This document shows, in pieces, positions 9,796 to 21,517 of a stretch of 64,000 bases of DNA. The notes below the pieces were generated by a model. The model was given only the letters and a program-made list of their open reading frames with translations, ran no database searches and was not told the origin of the DNA. The translations under genes and the position numbers were made by a program. Source of the stretch: Mongoliimonas terrestris (GTDB lineage: Bacteria; Pseudomonadota; Alphaproteobacteria; Rhizobiales; Pleomorphomonadaceae); contig NZ_MSIG01000009.1 in assembly GCF_001927285.1 (NCBI RefSeq), positions 1 through 64,000 on the forward strand, written 5' to 3'. The stretch's first letter is position 1. Each line of letters opens with the position of its first letter.

Positions 9796-10114
9796 TCGGA
9801 TCAAGGCCCTCGGGGGCGTCGAAGGGGCACACCCGCCGGGTGGGCCTTGCCATCGACGCGCCCGGGGGCTTATTCCGTTCTGGCGCGCCACCTATATGGG
9901 CGTCAGCTTCCACCGGTCGTCCGCGGCCGCCGCAAGGGGCGGCAGGGCAGGGCGGCTCGTCCGGCTGGCACTCGGCTCAGTGGTCCGCGCCGCCGGCGAA
10001 CGGCAAACGGCTCACGAGACGGCAGGCGGCATCGACGGACCCCGAAGAGGGGCGTTGGTGCGCCGGCCGGATCCCGCGTTTTCGACGACTTGTCCTCTGT
10101 GGACGGAGTGACAC
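9796..10114 (+). other. rplO-secY intergenic region with nested inverted repeats
   Basis: No gene is seen in this 319-bp gap; a short frame from 9896 lacks any family resemblance. The 5' part holds an inverted repeat AAGGCCC (9803-9809)/GGGCCTT (9842-9848) enclosing the hairpin CACCC-GCC-GGGTG (9830-9842). A TATATG at 9893-9898 is -10-like, but its -35 region (TTATTC) is poor. The gap may be a leader that uncouples secY from the ribosomal genes; this is inference. Confidence 0.3.
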
Positions 10115-11442
<1,328 letters not shown>

Positions 11443-11446
<4 letters not shown>

Positions 11447-12036
11447 GGCTGATTTTGCTCGGACCACCGGGCGCGGGCAAGGGAACGCAGGCGCAGCGTC
11501 TGGTCGAGCGGCACGGGATCGTGCAGCTCTCCACCGGTGACATGCTGCGGGCGGCCGTCGCCGCGGGGACCGAGGTCGGCCTCAAGGCCAAGGCCGTCAT
11601 GGATGCCGGCCAGCTCGTCTCCGACGAGATCGTCATCGGCATCGTGGCGGACCGCATCGAGGAGCCGGACGCCCGCAAGGGCTTCGTGCTCGACGGCTTT
11701 CCGCGCACCATCGCCCAGGCGGAAGCGCTCGACGCCATGCTGAAGCAGAAGGGCCTGAAGCTCGACGCCGTGATCGAGTTCAAGGTCGACAACGACAAGC
11801 TGGTCGGCCGCATCGTCCAGCGCGCGAAGGACACCGAGGCCGCCGGCCTGCCCGTCCGCAAGGATGACAATCCGGAGGTCTTCACCAAGCGCCTGCAGGA
11901 GTTCGCCAGCCTCACGGCGGCGCTCTCCCCCTACTACCGGGAGAGGGGGCTTCTGCGGACCGTGGACGGCATGGCGCCGATCGACCAGGTATCGGCCTCG
12001 ATCGCCGCCATCCTGGACGAGGCCGTGTCGGCTTGA
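11443..12036 (+). CDS. adk: Adenylate kinase, short-LID form
   Basis: A 197-residue enzyme that interconverts ATP + AMP and 2 ADP. The P-loop [12 protein letters not shown] lies at residues 6-17, the AMP-binding part includes STGDMLR, and the core motif DGFPRT follows. The LID is short ([20 protein letters not shown] region) with no zinc-binding cysteines, as in other alphaproteobacteria. It is read from an ATG inside the secY stop codon. Confidence 0.97.
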
Positions 12037-12071
12037 GGCAGCCCGTTTCCGGCGTTTCGGCGCGGAATCGG

Positions 12072-12100
12072 TTGACGGGCGAGGGCGGGTCGTTTATCAA
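12072..12100 (+). promoter_or_regulatory. Candidate sigma-70 promoter for rpsM-rpsK-rpoA-rplQ
   Basis: TTGACG (12072-12077) and TATCAA (12095-12100) are separated by 17 bp in the 384-bp adk-rpsM gap. Both boxes are close to the housekeeping consensus. The distance to the rpsM GTG (12421) leaves a leader of about 310 nt, in which no other gene is seen. A leader of this size could carry the S4-binding control known for the alpha operon in E. coli, although S4 (rpsD) is not in this cluster. Confidence 0.45.
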
Positions 12101-12420
12101 CCCGCACCTATCCACGATCCATGCACGGTCGGGGCATCGTCGCGCGTTTGCGGTTGGAGCAATCCGATCCTGCGGCGGCGGCATGCGGCCCCGGCCTCGT
12201 GCTTGAGACCCAAGCTCGCGACGATCTGACCTGTCAGGGCGTCGGGAGCGCAGGCTAGCCCGAACGGGCACCGGCCGGTCGGGCCGTGACGCTCGCAATG
12301 GTCGGACCCGTCCGAGCTTTGCGAGCCGCTTATGAGACAAGACCTCCCTTGCGGGCGCATCGCCCCGTCGGCGGGAGGGAGCGGCGAGCATGCCTCCCGC
12401 GACGACAGGAGAAGAACACA

Positions 12421-12789
12421 GTGGCCCGTATTGCAGGCGTCAACATCCCCACCGGCAAGCGCGTTCTGATCGCGCTCCAGTACATCCACGGCATCGGCCC
12501 GAAGTTCGCGTCCGAGATCCTGGAGAAGGTCGGTGTGCCGATCGAGCGTCGCGTCAACGAACTGAGCGACGCCGAAGTGCTGCAGATCCGCGAAGTCATC
12601 GACCGCGACTACATGGTCGAGGGTGACCTTCGTCGCGACACCGCGATGAACATCAAGCGCCTGATGGACCTCGGCTGCTACCGCGGCCTGCGTCATCGTC
12701 GCGGTCTCCCGGTCCGCGGTCAGCGCACGCACACCAACGCCCGCACCCGCAAGGGTCCGGCGAAGGCGATCGCGGGCAAGAAGAAGTAA
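12421..12789 (+). CDS. rpsM: 30S ribosomal protein S13
   Basis: A 122-residue S13 with GTG start at 12421 (residues [20 protein letters not shown] follow it) and an AGGAGAAGAACACA Shine-Dalgarno region. The C-terminal part [20 protein letters not shown] is diagnostic. S13 forms the head bridge to the 50S subunit and contacts the P-site tRNA. The open frame extends 45 codons further upstream, but that part has no S13 similarity. Confidence 0.96.
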   Translation: MARIAGVNIPTGKRVLIALQYIHGIGPKFASEILEKVGVPIERRVNELSDAEVLQIREVIDRDYMVEGDLRRDTAMNIKRLMDLGCYRGLRHRRGLPVRGQRTHTNARTRKGPAKAIAGKKK

Positions 12790-13051
12790 GTTTCGCGTGT
12801 CGGGGCGGCGGCTCGGGATCGAGGCGCCGTTCTGTCATGCGTGCGGGCCTGGCGCCGGTGTCGCGGTCTTGATCGCGATCCGGGCCTTGTTTGCGTTCAC
12901 GGCGGGTCTTCCGTCGTCCGGGGCCGTTTCGGCGGAGTCCGGGATCACATTTCCGGTGCGCGAGTTGAGGACTGTTGGCGTGCGCTCCGGTGTAGCCGCT
13001 GGAACTACGGCGGTGTCGAGATCGTCCATCAAGGAATAAGAGAGACCACGG

Positions 13052-13441
13052 ATGGCTAAGGAAGCTGCACGCGTTCGTCGCCGCGAGCGCAAGAACATCA
13101 CGTCGGGCATCGCCCATGTGAATTCGACCTTCAACAACACCATGATCACCATCACGGACGCCCAGGGCAACACCATCTCCTGGTCGTCGTCGGGCACCAT
13201 GGGCTTCAAGGGTTCGCGCAAGTCGACCCCCTACGCCGCCCAGATGGCCGCCGAGGATGCCGCCCGCAAGGCGAGCGAGCACGGCGTGAAGACCCTCGAG
13301 GTCGAGGTCCGTGGCCCGGGTTCCGGGCGCGAGTCCGCGCTCCGCGCGCTGCAGGCGGCCGGTTTCCTGGTCACGTCGATCCGCGACGTGACCCCGATCC
13401 CGCACAACGGCTGCCGCCCGCGCAAGCGTCGTCGCGTCTGA
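13052..13441 (+). CDS. rpsK: 30S ribosomal protein S11
   Basis: A 129-residue S11 ([20 protein letters not shown]; end [16 protein letters not shown]-like, here [16 protein letters not shown]). It lies on the 30S platform next to S18 and S6 and contributes to the E site. A 262-bp gap separates it from rpsM; this gap contains no gene that resembles a known family. Confidence 0.97.
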   Translation: MAKEAARVRRRERKNITSGIAHVNSTFNNTMITITDAQGNTISWSSSGTMGFKGSRKSTPYAAQMAAEDAARKASEHGVKTLEVEVRGPGSGRESALRALQAAGFLVTSIRDVTPIPHNGCRPRKRRRV

Positions 13442-13457
13442 CGATCGCCGGGAATGC

Positions 13458-13480
13458 CCGGTGCTCTTGAGGAGCACCGG
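13458..13480 (+). promoter_or_regulatory. Hairpin between rpsK and rpoA
   Basis: A perfect 9-bp stem CCGGTGCTC/GAGCACCGG with a TTGAG loop lies 17 bp after the rpsK stop. It is followed by TTCTGCCGTTTCG, a broken T-run. It may be a weak terminator/attenuator or an RNA-processing site that sets rpoA output relative to the ribosomal proteins. This is inference. Confidence 0.35.
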
Positions 13481-13557
13481 TTCTGCCGTTTCGAGCGGCG
13501 GTGACGGGTCCGACAGAATGGGGCTCGCCCGTCCGCTCTCAAGGAAAGGGTATCATC

Positions 13558-14580
13558 GTGAGCATCCAGAAGAACTGGCAGGAGCTCATCAAGCCGAACA
13601 AGCTCGAGGTTGCGCAGAGCCGCGATCCGAAGCGGGTCGCGACCGTGGTCGCCGAGCCGCTGGAGCGTGGTTTCGGCCTCACCCTCGGCAACGCGCTGCG
13701 TCGCGTGCTGCTGTCGTCGCTGCAGGGTGCGGCGGTGACGGCGGTGCAGATCGACGGCGTGCTGCACGAGTTCTCCTCGATCGCCGGCGTGCGCGAGGAC
13801 GTGACCGACATCGTCCTTAACATCAAGGAGATCGCGGTCAAGATGCAGGGCCAGGGTCCGAAGCGCATGGTCGTGCGCAAGTCGGGCCCGGGCGTCGTCG
13901 TGGCCGGTGACATCCAGACCGTCGGCGACATCGAGATCCTGAACCCGGACCTCGTGATCTGCACCCTCGACGAGGGCGCGGAGATCCGCATGGAATTCAC
14001 CGTCGACACCGGCAAAGGCTATGTGGCCGCCGAGCGCAACCGTCCGGAAGACGCTCCCATCGGGCTCATCCCGGTCGACAGCCTCTACTCGCCGGTGCGC
14101 AAGGTCAGCTACAAGGTGGAGAACACCCGCGAGGGTCAGGTTCTCGACTACGACAAGCTGACCCTGACGGTGGAGACGAACGGCGCGGTCAAGCCGGACG
14201 ACGCGGTCGCCTACGCGGCCCGCATCCTGCAGGACCAGCTGTCCATCTTCGTCAACTTCGAAGAGCCGCAGAAGGACACCAAGGTCGAGTCGGTCCCCGA
14301 ACTCGCCTTCAATCCGGCGCTGCTCAAGAAGGTCGACGAACTGGAGCTGTCGGTCCGCTCGGCGAACTGCCTGAAGAACGACAACATCGTCTACATCGGC
14401 GACCTGATCCAGAAGTCCGAGGCGGAGATGCTCCGCACGCCGAACTTCGGCCGCAAGTCGCTCAACGAGATCAAGGAAGTTCTCGCCCAGATGGGTCTCC
14501 ATCTCGGCATGGAAGTGCCCAACTGGCCGCCGGAGAACATCGAGGATCTCGCCAAGCGCTATGAAGACCACAACTACTGA
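13558..14580 (+). CDS. rpoA: DNA-directed RNA polymerase subunit alpha
   Basis: A 340-residue alpha subunit. The N-terminal domain (about residues 1-235) carries the dimerisation core, including [21 protein letters not shown] linker follows, and then the C-terminal domain (about 255-325) with [20 protein letters not shown] and [16 protein letters not shown], used to contact UP elements and activators. The GTG at 13558 ([14 protein letters not shown] after it) follows AAGGAAAGGG. A longer frame from 13501 has no counterpart in the family. Confidence 0.97.
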   Translation: MSIQKNWQELIKPNKLEVAQSRDPKRVATVVAEPLERGFGLTLGNALRRVLLSSLQGAAVTAVQIDGVLHEFSSIAGVREDVTDIVLNIKEIAVKMQGQGPKRMVVRKSGPGVVVAGDIQTVGDIEILNPDLVICTLDEGAEIRMEFTVDTGKGYVAAERNRPEDAPIGLIPVDSLYSPVRKVSYKVENTREGQVLDYDKLTLTVETNGAVKPDDAVAYAARILQDQLSIFVNFEEPQKDTKVESVPELAFNPALLKKVDELELSVRSANCLKNDNIVYIGDLIQKSEAEMLRTPNFGRKSLNEIKEVLAQMGLHLGMEVPNWPPENIEDLAKRYEDHNY

Positions 14581-14679
14581 CGAGAGCCGCCGGCGGTCCA
14601 TCCGGTCTGCCGGCTCCTTTACCCAACGACCCCACGCCCGGCGTGATGCCGCGCACAGAGACACACGAAGGAGAAGGCC

Positions 14680-15105
14680 ATGCGTCACGGTTTTGCTGGC
14701 CGTCGGTTCAGCCGCACCCAGAGCCACCGCAAGGCGATGTTCGCCAACATGGTGGCTTCGCTCGTCGAGCACGAGCAGATCGTCACCACCCTGCCGAAGG
14801 CGAAGGACCTGCGTCCGATCGTCGAGAAGCTCATCACCCTCGCCAAGAAGGGTGACCTCGCCGCCCGCCGCCAGCTGGTGGCCGAGCTGCAGAACAACGA
14901 AGTCGCCGCCAAGAAGCTCTTCGAGATTCTCGGCCCGCGCTACAAGGCCCGCTCCGGCGGCTACACGCGCATCCTGAAGGCCGGCTTCCGCTACGGCGAT
15001 TCGGCCCCGGTGGCGGTGATCGAGTTCGTCGATCGCGACGTCAACGCCAAGGGCGCCGCCGACAAGGCCCGCGCCGAGGCGACCGCCGAAGCCGAAGCCG
15101 CCTGA
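14680..15105 (+). CDS. rplQ: 50S ribosomal protein L17
   Basis: A 141-residue L17 beginning [20 protein letters not shown], last gene of the ribosomal block. The core [20 protein letters not shown] is conserved and the tail is rich in Ala and Glu. The ATG follows GAAGGAGAAGGCC. A strong terminator lies 37 bp after the stop. Confidence 0.97.
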   Translation: MRHGFAGRRFSRTQSHRKAMFANMVASLVEHEQIVTTLPKAKDLRPIVEKLITLAKKGDLAARRQLVAELQNNEVAAKKLFEILGPRYKARSGGYTRILKAGFRYGDSAPVAVIEFVDRDVNAKGAADKARAEATAEAEAA

Positions 15106-15141
15106 TCGATCGACAGCGCGGTCAGGTATCTGCGAAAGAAC

Positions 15142-15167
15142 AAGGGCGGCTCCGGCCGCCCTTTTTT
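15142..15167 (+). terminator. Rho-independent terminator after rplQ
   Basis: A 9-bp stem AAGGGCGGC/GCCGCCCTT with a TCCG loop is followed by a T-run (CTTTTTT). It closes the ribosomal block on the plus strand. On the other strand the sequence also ends near the 3' end of the convergent glycosyltransferase gene at 15237. Confidence 0.9.
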
Positions 15168-15236
15168 CATGTCGGCGCGGGCGCGCGCAACCCGGACGGC
15201 AGGCGTGATCGGGGCCACATCCGGCTGCGGCCGCGT

Positions 15237-17252
15237 TCACCCCTGCGCGAACAGTCCCTGGTCGGCCTCGTCCAGCGTCGGCGGCGTCCGCCGTTCCACA
15301 ACCGCCCGGATCAGCATCCGCTCCAGCGCCCGCACCGGCCGCTGGTCGCCGTAGAGCTTGAAGCGCGCCGCCTTCTGCCGCTCCACCAGCGCGGCACGCG
15401 CCTCCGGGTCTGCCAGCCGCACGGCGCGCGTCATGTAGTCCACCACATCCGTCGCCACCGTGTCGCCGAGGCCCATCTGAGTGAGGATGCCGGCCGAGTG
15501 GCGGCCGCGCATCAGCCCGGTCGGCAGCGTCACGATCGGCAGGTCGCAGGCGATCGCCTCCAGCGTGGTGTTGCCGCCCGACCAGCCGATCGAATCCAGA
15601 TAGACGTCGCCCGCCCGGATCAGCGCCGGGAAGCGGTCCGGCATCACCGGGTCCGCGAACACCAGGTGCCGGTCTGGGTCGAGCGCCGCCTTGCGGAAGG
15701 CCGCCTCCAGCCGCGCCCGGAACGTCACCGTGGCCGGCTGTCCCGCCGCGCCGATGAAGAGGAACTGCGCGTCCGGCAGTGCCATGGCGAGCGCCAGGAA
15801 CACCTCGTCATGGCGCGGCAGGTATTTGAACAGCGACTGGCAGCACACGTAGACGACCGCGTCCTCCCGCAGGCCGAGGTCGGCGCGGTCCATCACGGCG
15901 TCGTCGATCGGCAGCGGGTCGTAGCCGATGGAGAGCCCCGGCAGGCGCACCAGCGTCTCCGTATAGTGCGCGTCGCCGCCCTCTGGCTCCATCAGGGCGC
16001 TCGACAGGAAATAGTCCATGCTGGCAAAGCCGGAGGTCACCGGATGACCCCAGGCCATCGCCTGCACCGGCGCCAGCCGCTGGCAGCCGAGCTGCACCGC
16101 CAGGGTGTGCATGCCGATCTCAGGGTAGATCAGCACGTCCGGCGCATCGGCGAGGATCGCCTCCCGCCAGCCCGCCACGTCCCGGTCGCCCGAAACAAAC
16201 CGGTCGCACCATCCGGCGATCTCGTCGCGGCAGGCGTCCACGTCGGTGGAGAGCTGGTAGCCGATCACTTCGAACCGCTCCCGGTCGAGGTCGCGGATCC
16301 AGGTGCGGAAGAGCTTCGACACGGAGTGGAGGGTGAAATAGGCCGACACGAACCCCACCCGGATGCGCGGCCGGTCCGCCGGCGGCCGGGGCGCTGGCTC
16401 GGGAAAGCGCGCCGCCATCATGGCCGAGACGATCCGGCCGTAGCGCTTCTGCAGCTCCGTGTCGTCCTCGCCCTGGTAGGAAAGGTAGAAGGGCTTGGCC
16501 ATGCCCACTTCCACGGCCGCCGCCGCCAGATCCACCGGCGCCGCCGTCCCGACGCGCGCCTCCAAGTATTCCATCGCGCCCGCATAGCGCGCCCGCCGGT
16601 CGCGGATCTCGGCCTCGCCGGCGTGCACCACCTTCAGATGGGTCATGGCCTTGATCAGCAGCGCGCCGAGGTCCGTCGGCTGGTCGGCGAGCCGCAGGTC
16701 CAGCACGGCCACCGCCTCGGTCTCGTGGCCGTCGATCCGCAGCATGTTGGCGAGCCGCGACCAGTTGCGCGGCACCCGGCCGAGCCCCTTCAGGCTGGCG
16801 ATCACCGTCTGCACCACGTCGATCGCCCGCGCCTCCGCCGCCCGGGCGCCGATCACGCCCCACACGTCCGCGGCCGCCTGCAGGTCGCCCGCCCGCACCA
16901 TCAGGTTGGCGAGGCCACGGTAGGCCGGCAGATAGTCCGGCGCCGCCTCGATCAGCCGGCGTTCCAGAAGCACCGCCTCGTCCACCCGGCCGGCGCGTTC
17001 CAGCGCGGTGGCGAGGTTGTGCAGAAGCCGCGGCGTCGGCAGCAGGTGCTCGGCGGCGCGCAGCAGCGTCAGCGCGGCGTTCACGTCCCCCTGCTCCAGG
17101 CGGATGAGGCCGAGGGCGTGCAGCCCGTCCGCCGTCCGCGCGTCGGCGAGCCGCGCCTTGGTCAGCGTCTCGGCCTCGCCGAGGGCACCGCGGCCGATGA
17201 GGCCGAGGGCGTCCTCGATCCAGTGGGGCGTCGGGGTATTGGAACTCGTCAT
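15237..17252 (-). CDS. TPR-domain O-GlcNAc-transferase-like glycosyltransferase (GT41)
   Basis: A 671-residue protein with two parts. Residues ~1-240 are helical tetratricopeptide-like repeats (for example LIRLEQGDVNAALTLLRAAE). Residues ~290-650 resemble the catalytic region of SPINDLY/OGT-type glycosyltransferases: AWGHPVTSGFASMDYFLSS, QSLFKYLPRHDEVFLALA and the nucleotide-sugar-binding stretch DSIGWSGGNTTLEAIACDLP. There is no signal peptide or membrane segment, so it should act in the cytoplasm. Family knowledge suggests transfer of a sugar from a nucleotide donor to protein side chains. Substrate is unknown; the neighbours give no clue. It converges with rplQ. Bacterial homologues are often linked to flagella or large surface proteins, neither of which is present here. 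Confidence 0.8.
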   Translation of the reverse strand: MTSSNTPTPHWIEDALGLIGRGALGEAETLTKARLADARTADGLHALGLIRLEQGDVNAALTLLRAAEHLLPTPRLLHNLATALERAGRVDEAVLLERRLIEAAPDYLPAYRGLANLMVRAGDLQAAADVWGVIGARAAEARAIDVVQTVIASLKGLGRVPRNWSRLANMLRIDGHETEAVAVLDLRLADQPTDLGALLIKAMTHLKVVHAGEAEIRDRRARYAGAMEYLEARVGTAAPVDLAAAAVEVGMAKPFYLSYQGEDDTELQKRYGRIVSAMMAARFPEPAPRPPADRPRIRVGFVSAYFTLHSVSKLFRTWIRDLDRERFEVIGYQLSTDVDACRDEIAGWCDRFVSGDRDVAGWREAILADAPDVLIYPEIGMHTLAVQLGCQRLAPVQAMAWGHPVTSGFASMDYFLSSALMEPEGGDAHYTETLVRLPGLSIGYDPLPIDDAVMDRADLGLREDAVVYVCCQSLFKYLPRHDEVFLALAMALPDAQFLFIGAAGQPATVTFRARLEAAFRKAALDPDRHLVFADPVMPDRFPALIRAGDVYLDSIGWSGGNTTLEAIACDLPIVTLPTGLMRGRHSAGILTQMGLGDTVATDVVDYMTRAVRLADPEARAALVERQKAARFKLYGDQRPVRALERMLIRAVVERRTPPTLDEADQGLFAQG

Positions 17253-17431
17253 GACATCCCGCTCCGCGAACCGGCGAATCGCGTCCGCCCCAGCATATCG
17301 CGTCCCGGCCCGCTTGGGCGCGCGTCGGCGGCGGTGGGGCTGTCAAACTGCCGCCGAAACCCCGCCGTAGCGTCGCCGCGCCTGATCCTCTAAAGGACAG
17401 CGCATCGACGAGCGCCGACGGGGACTCATTC

Positions 17432-18841
<1,410 letters not shown>

Positions 18842-18850
18842 GCGAAGCGG

Positions 18851-18968
18851 CTAGAGCATTCTCCGATCAAATTGCACGACTTAATCGATGAGAGAATGCT
18901 CCAGCTGATTGAATCTGGAGCGATTTCTAGTCGACCTGATGGTTCCATCAGGTCGGAAAGCGCTCTAG
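18851..18968. repeat. 118-bp palindromic element (MITE-like)
   Basis: The element is bounded by CTAGAGC (18851-18857) and GCTCTAG (18962-18968). Inside are three successive inverted repeats: GAGCATTCTC (18854-18863)/GAGAATGCTC (18892-18901), TCCAG/CTGGA (18900-18919), and the perfect palindrome GACCTGATGG-TT-CCATCAGGTC (18933-18954). It is clearly AT-richer than the flanking genes. It lies between the Do-like protease and rarA. No second full copy is seen in this window. Similar AGAGCATTYTC repeats are known in rhizobial genomes (recalled, not searched). Confidence 0.65.
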
Positions 18969-19049
18969 TCTCGCCGTCGCCCCTCGGGCCGGCCGGCGCC
19001 TCGCAGGGGAGAACCGGCCGCCCGTTCCCCTTGCCGAGGCACCCCGACG

Positions 19050-20363
19050 GTGACCGACCTCTTCGCCGATCCGGCCCGCGGCGGTCCCCGCCCGCTCGCC
19101 GACCGCCTGCGCCCCGAGCGCCTCGCCGACGTGGTCGGCCAGGACCACCTGGTCGGTCCGTCCGGCACGATCACCCGCATGCTGCGCTCCGGCAGCCTCG
19201 GCTCGCTCGTCCTCTGGGGACCGCCCGGCACCGGCAAGACCACCGTGGCGCGGCTCCTCGCCCGCGAGACCGACCTCGCCTTCGAGCAGATCTCCGCCAT
19301 CTTCTCCGGCGTCGCCGACCTGAAGAAGATGTTCGAGGCCGCCCGCGCCCGCCGCCAGCTCGGCCGCGGCACGCTCCTCTTCGTCGACGAGATCCACCGC
19401 TTCAACCGCGCCCAGCAGGACGGCTTCCTCCCCGTGATGGAGGACGGCACCATCACGCTCGTCGGCGCAACCACGGAAAACCCGTCCTTCGAGCTGAACG
19501 CCGCGCTCCTCTCCCGCGCCCACGTGCTCGTCTTCAAGGCCCACGACGAGACCTCCATCGGCCAGCTCCTCGATCGCGCCGAGGCCGTGATGGAGCGCCC
19601 GCTGCCGCTCGACGAGGAGGCGAGGGCCGTGCTCGTGCGCATGGCCGACGGCGACGGCCGGGCGGCGCTCACCCTCGCCGAGGACGTCTGGCGCGCGGCC
19701 GGGGAGGGGGAGACGTTCGACGCCAAGACCCTGCAGGAGGTGGTCCAGCGTCGGGCGCCCGTCTACGACAAGGCGCAGGACGGCCACTACAACCTCATCT
19801 CGGCGCTCCACAAGTCGGTGCGCGGCTCCGACCCGGACGCCGCGCTCTACTGGTTCTGCCGCATGGTGGACGCCGGCGAGGACCCGCTCTACCTCGTCCG
19901 CCGGCTGATCCGCATGGCCGTGGAGGACATCGGCCTCGCCGACCCCCAGGCGCTCGCCCAGTGCATCGCCGCCAAGGATGCCTACGAGATGCTCGGCTCG
20001 CCGGAGGGCGAGCTTGCCATCGCCCAGGCGGTCGTCTACGTGGCTACGGCGCCCAAATCCAACGCGCTCTACACCGCCTTCAAGGCCGCCACCCGCGCCG
20101 CCAAGGAGAACGGCTCCCTCCTGCCGCCCAAGCACATCCTCAACGCCCCCACCAAGCTCATGAAGGCGGAGGGCTACGGCACCGGCTACCGCTACGACCA
20201 CGACGAGCCGGACGCCTTCTCCGGCCAGGACTACTTCCCCGAGAAGATGGGGCGCGCGCGCTTCTACAACCCGGTGGAACGCGGCTTCGAGCGCGACCTC
20301 CGCAAGCGGCTCGACTACTGGGCCCGCCTTCGCCGCGAACGCCAGGGCGGCGGCGAGAGCTGA
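19050..20363 (+). CDS. rarA: Replication-associated recombination protein A (RarA/MgsA), AAA+ ATPase
   Basis: A 437-residue AAA+ ATPase related to clamp-loader ATPases. It contains Walker A GPPGTGKTT (about residues 57-65), Walker B LLFVDEIHRF, sensor 1 GATTENPSFELN, and the C-terminal MgsA tetramerisation region (YNLISALHKSVRGSDPDAAL; ALYWFCRMVDAGEDPLYLVR). It acts at stalled replication forks. The GTG start at 19050 is preceded by CCGAGGCACCCCGACG, a weak Shine-Dalgarno match; homologues start with a similar MxDLF motif. It converges with the cytochrome c' gene. Confidence 0.94.
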   Translation: MTDLFADPARGGPRPLADRLRPERLADVVGQDHLVGPSGTITRMLRSGSLGSLVLWGPPGTGKTTVARLLARETDLAFEQISAIFSGVADLKKMFEAARARRQLGRGTLLFVDEIHRFNRAQQDGFLPVMEDGTITLVGATTENPSFELNAALLSRAHVLVFKAHDETSIGQLLDRAEAVMERPLPLDEEARAVLVRMADGDGRAALTLAEDVWRAAGEGETFDAKTLQEVVQRRAPVYDKAQDGHYNLISALHKSVRGSDPDAALYWFCRMVDAGEDPLYLVRRLIRMAVEDIGLADPQALAQCIAAKDAYEMLGSPEGELAIAQAVVYVATAPKSNALYTAFKAATRAAKENGSLLPPKHILNAPTKLMKAEGYGTGYRYDHDEPDAFSGQDYFPEKMGRARFYNPVERGFERDLRKRLDYWARLRRERQGGGES

Positions 20364-20380
20364 TCTCCCGAACGCACGAA

Positions 20381-20404
20381 GGCCGTCGGATCGCTCCGAC
20401 GGCC
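20381..20404. terminator. Hairpin between convergent rarA and cytochrome c' genes
   Basis: A perfect 10-bp stem GGCCGTCGGA/TCCGACGGCC with a TCGC loop lies 17 bp after rarA and 34 bp from the end of the convergent gene. Neither side has a long T-run (CTCG on plus, TTCG on minus). It probably terminates both transcripts but is not a canonical intrinsic terminator. Confidence 0.55.
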
Positions 20405-20438
20405 CTCGATCGCCAATGTCTGGTGGGTGAGGCTCAGG

Positions 20439-20885
20439 TCAGCTCGGCTTGCGGTACTTCTCGTGGCAGCCCTTGCAGTTGGACGCGACTTCGCCGAACG
20501 CCGGCTTGAAGGCGTCGAGCCCGTTGCTGGACACCGCGATGGCCGCTTCGGCGTCCTTGGCGAGCTTCTGCGAGCGGGCGTCGAAATCGGCCTTGTTCTC
20601 CCAGATCGCCGGCAGCGCCTCGGTCTTGCCGGCGTCCGACCCTTCCGGAAAGTGGTTGGGGAAGTCAGCGGAGTTGGTGGCGATGGTCTGCAGCGCCGCC
20701 GTCACCTTGGCGGCGTCATACTCCATCTTGCCCTGCGCGGTGGGTCCGAGCACCTTCATGGCATCGCCGATGCCTTCCATGAGCTCCTCGCGCACCTTGA
20801 TCGGATCGTCCGCCGCAACGGCCATCGACCCGACCATCCCGAGAAGAGAGACGGCGAACGCCCCCGCGATCACAAACTTCTTCAT
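20439..20885 (-). CDS. Cytochrome c' (periplasmic haem protein)
   Basis: A 148-residue protein with a Sec signal peptide (MKKFVIAGAFAVSLLGMVGS, cleavage near AVAAD). It shows the four-helix-bundle pattern of class II cytochromes c. The haem-binding motif CKGCH is close to the C-terminus, followed by KYRK, as is usual for cytochrome c'. Haem is attached covalently through the two cysteines. These proteins bind nitric oxide or CO and may protect against NO; the physiological partner here is unknown. The gene is monocistronic by position. Confidence 0.9.
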   Translation of the reverse strand: MKKFVIAGAFAVSLLGMVGSMAVAADDPIKVREELMEGIGDAMKVLGPTAQGKMEYDAAKVTAALQTIATNSADFPNHFPEGSDAGKTEALPAIWENKADFDARSQKLAKDAEAAIAVSSNGLDAFKPAFGEVASNCKGCHEKYRKPS

Positions 20886-21517
20886 TTAAGAGCCTCTTCT
20901 GCCTGCCAGTTCGGCCGATGGGCGGCCGACGAGGCGATGCTCGCAACGGCATGCGACGGGCGCAAGGCAGCCGCGATCACCTCACGATCAACAGAACGTC
21001 AAGTCTTCTATCGATAGCGGCTCCGTGGTTTCGGCAGGTGCGATGCGCGGGCGCCGCTCTCCACCATGTCCGTCTGTTCATTTTGGCGATTTGCCGGCTG
21101 GCGGCGGGGCGCCACTCATGTACACTCACTTTCGATGGCCACCTGTCGGAACGCAGCCACCGTCCCTCTCGACCTGCTTCTTCCGATAGGCCGGCAGGCA
21201 GCTCCCGCTCCCGGGACTGACTGAGGGTCGTGGTGCCCCTCCTCCCACGACCCCCATTTTTGGGGTGGAGGACCCTCCGCCGTTCTTGCGAGGCGGTCGG
21301 GAACCCAGCAGCATCGACGGCGTTCCCGAGCGGCAACAGAGATTCGCCGATGCCCCTTCGTTTCGTATCGACCGGCGCCGGCCGGCCTCGCACCGGCAGG
21401 ACTCTCGGACTGCCGCCCCTCGGCCGTTCGTCTCTCGGCCCGAAATATCTCGGCCGATCGTTAAGTGGCCGGTTGTCTCTCAGCCGGTTGTCTCTCAGCC
21501 GGTCGTGCATCGGCCGG
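20886..21517. other. Long intergenic region upstream of the Inh-like lipoprotein gene
   Basis: This stretch of about 630 bp separates the divergent cytochrome c' and lipoprotein genes. An open frame continues upstream of the lipoprotein start to 21230, but its product is low-complexity. A hairpin GGGTCGTGG (21225-21233)/CCACGACCC (21245-21253) is followed by CCATTTTT, terminator-like on the plus strand. A block of short tandem repeats occupies about 21423-21512. No promoter was identified with confidence. Confidence 0.4.
21423..21512. repeat. Short tandem repeat of GCCGGTTGTCTCTCA units
   Basis: Two exact 15-bp copies of GCCGGTTGTCTCTCA lie at 21468-21482 and 21483-21497. A diverged copy lies before them (GCCGTTCGTCTCTCG, 21423-21437) and a partial one after (GCCGGTCGTGCATCG, from 21498). 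Units are multiples of three, so they keep the frame if translated as part of a longer N-terminus (LSRLSLSR-type peptide). They end just before the chosen start codon of the lipoprotein gene. Confidence 0.6.

Noticed and set aside
12790-13051. Short open frames in the rpsM-rpsK gap
   Set aside because: Frames at 12797 and 12841 overlap each other, lack ribosome-binding sites and encode no recognisable protein.
21423-21512. CRISPR-like array
   Set aside because: The repeats are 15 bp, directly adjacent and without unique spacers; no cas gene is present.
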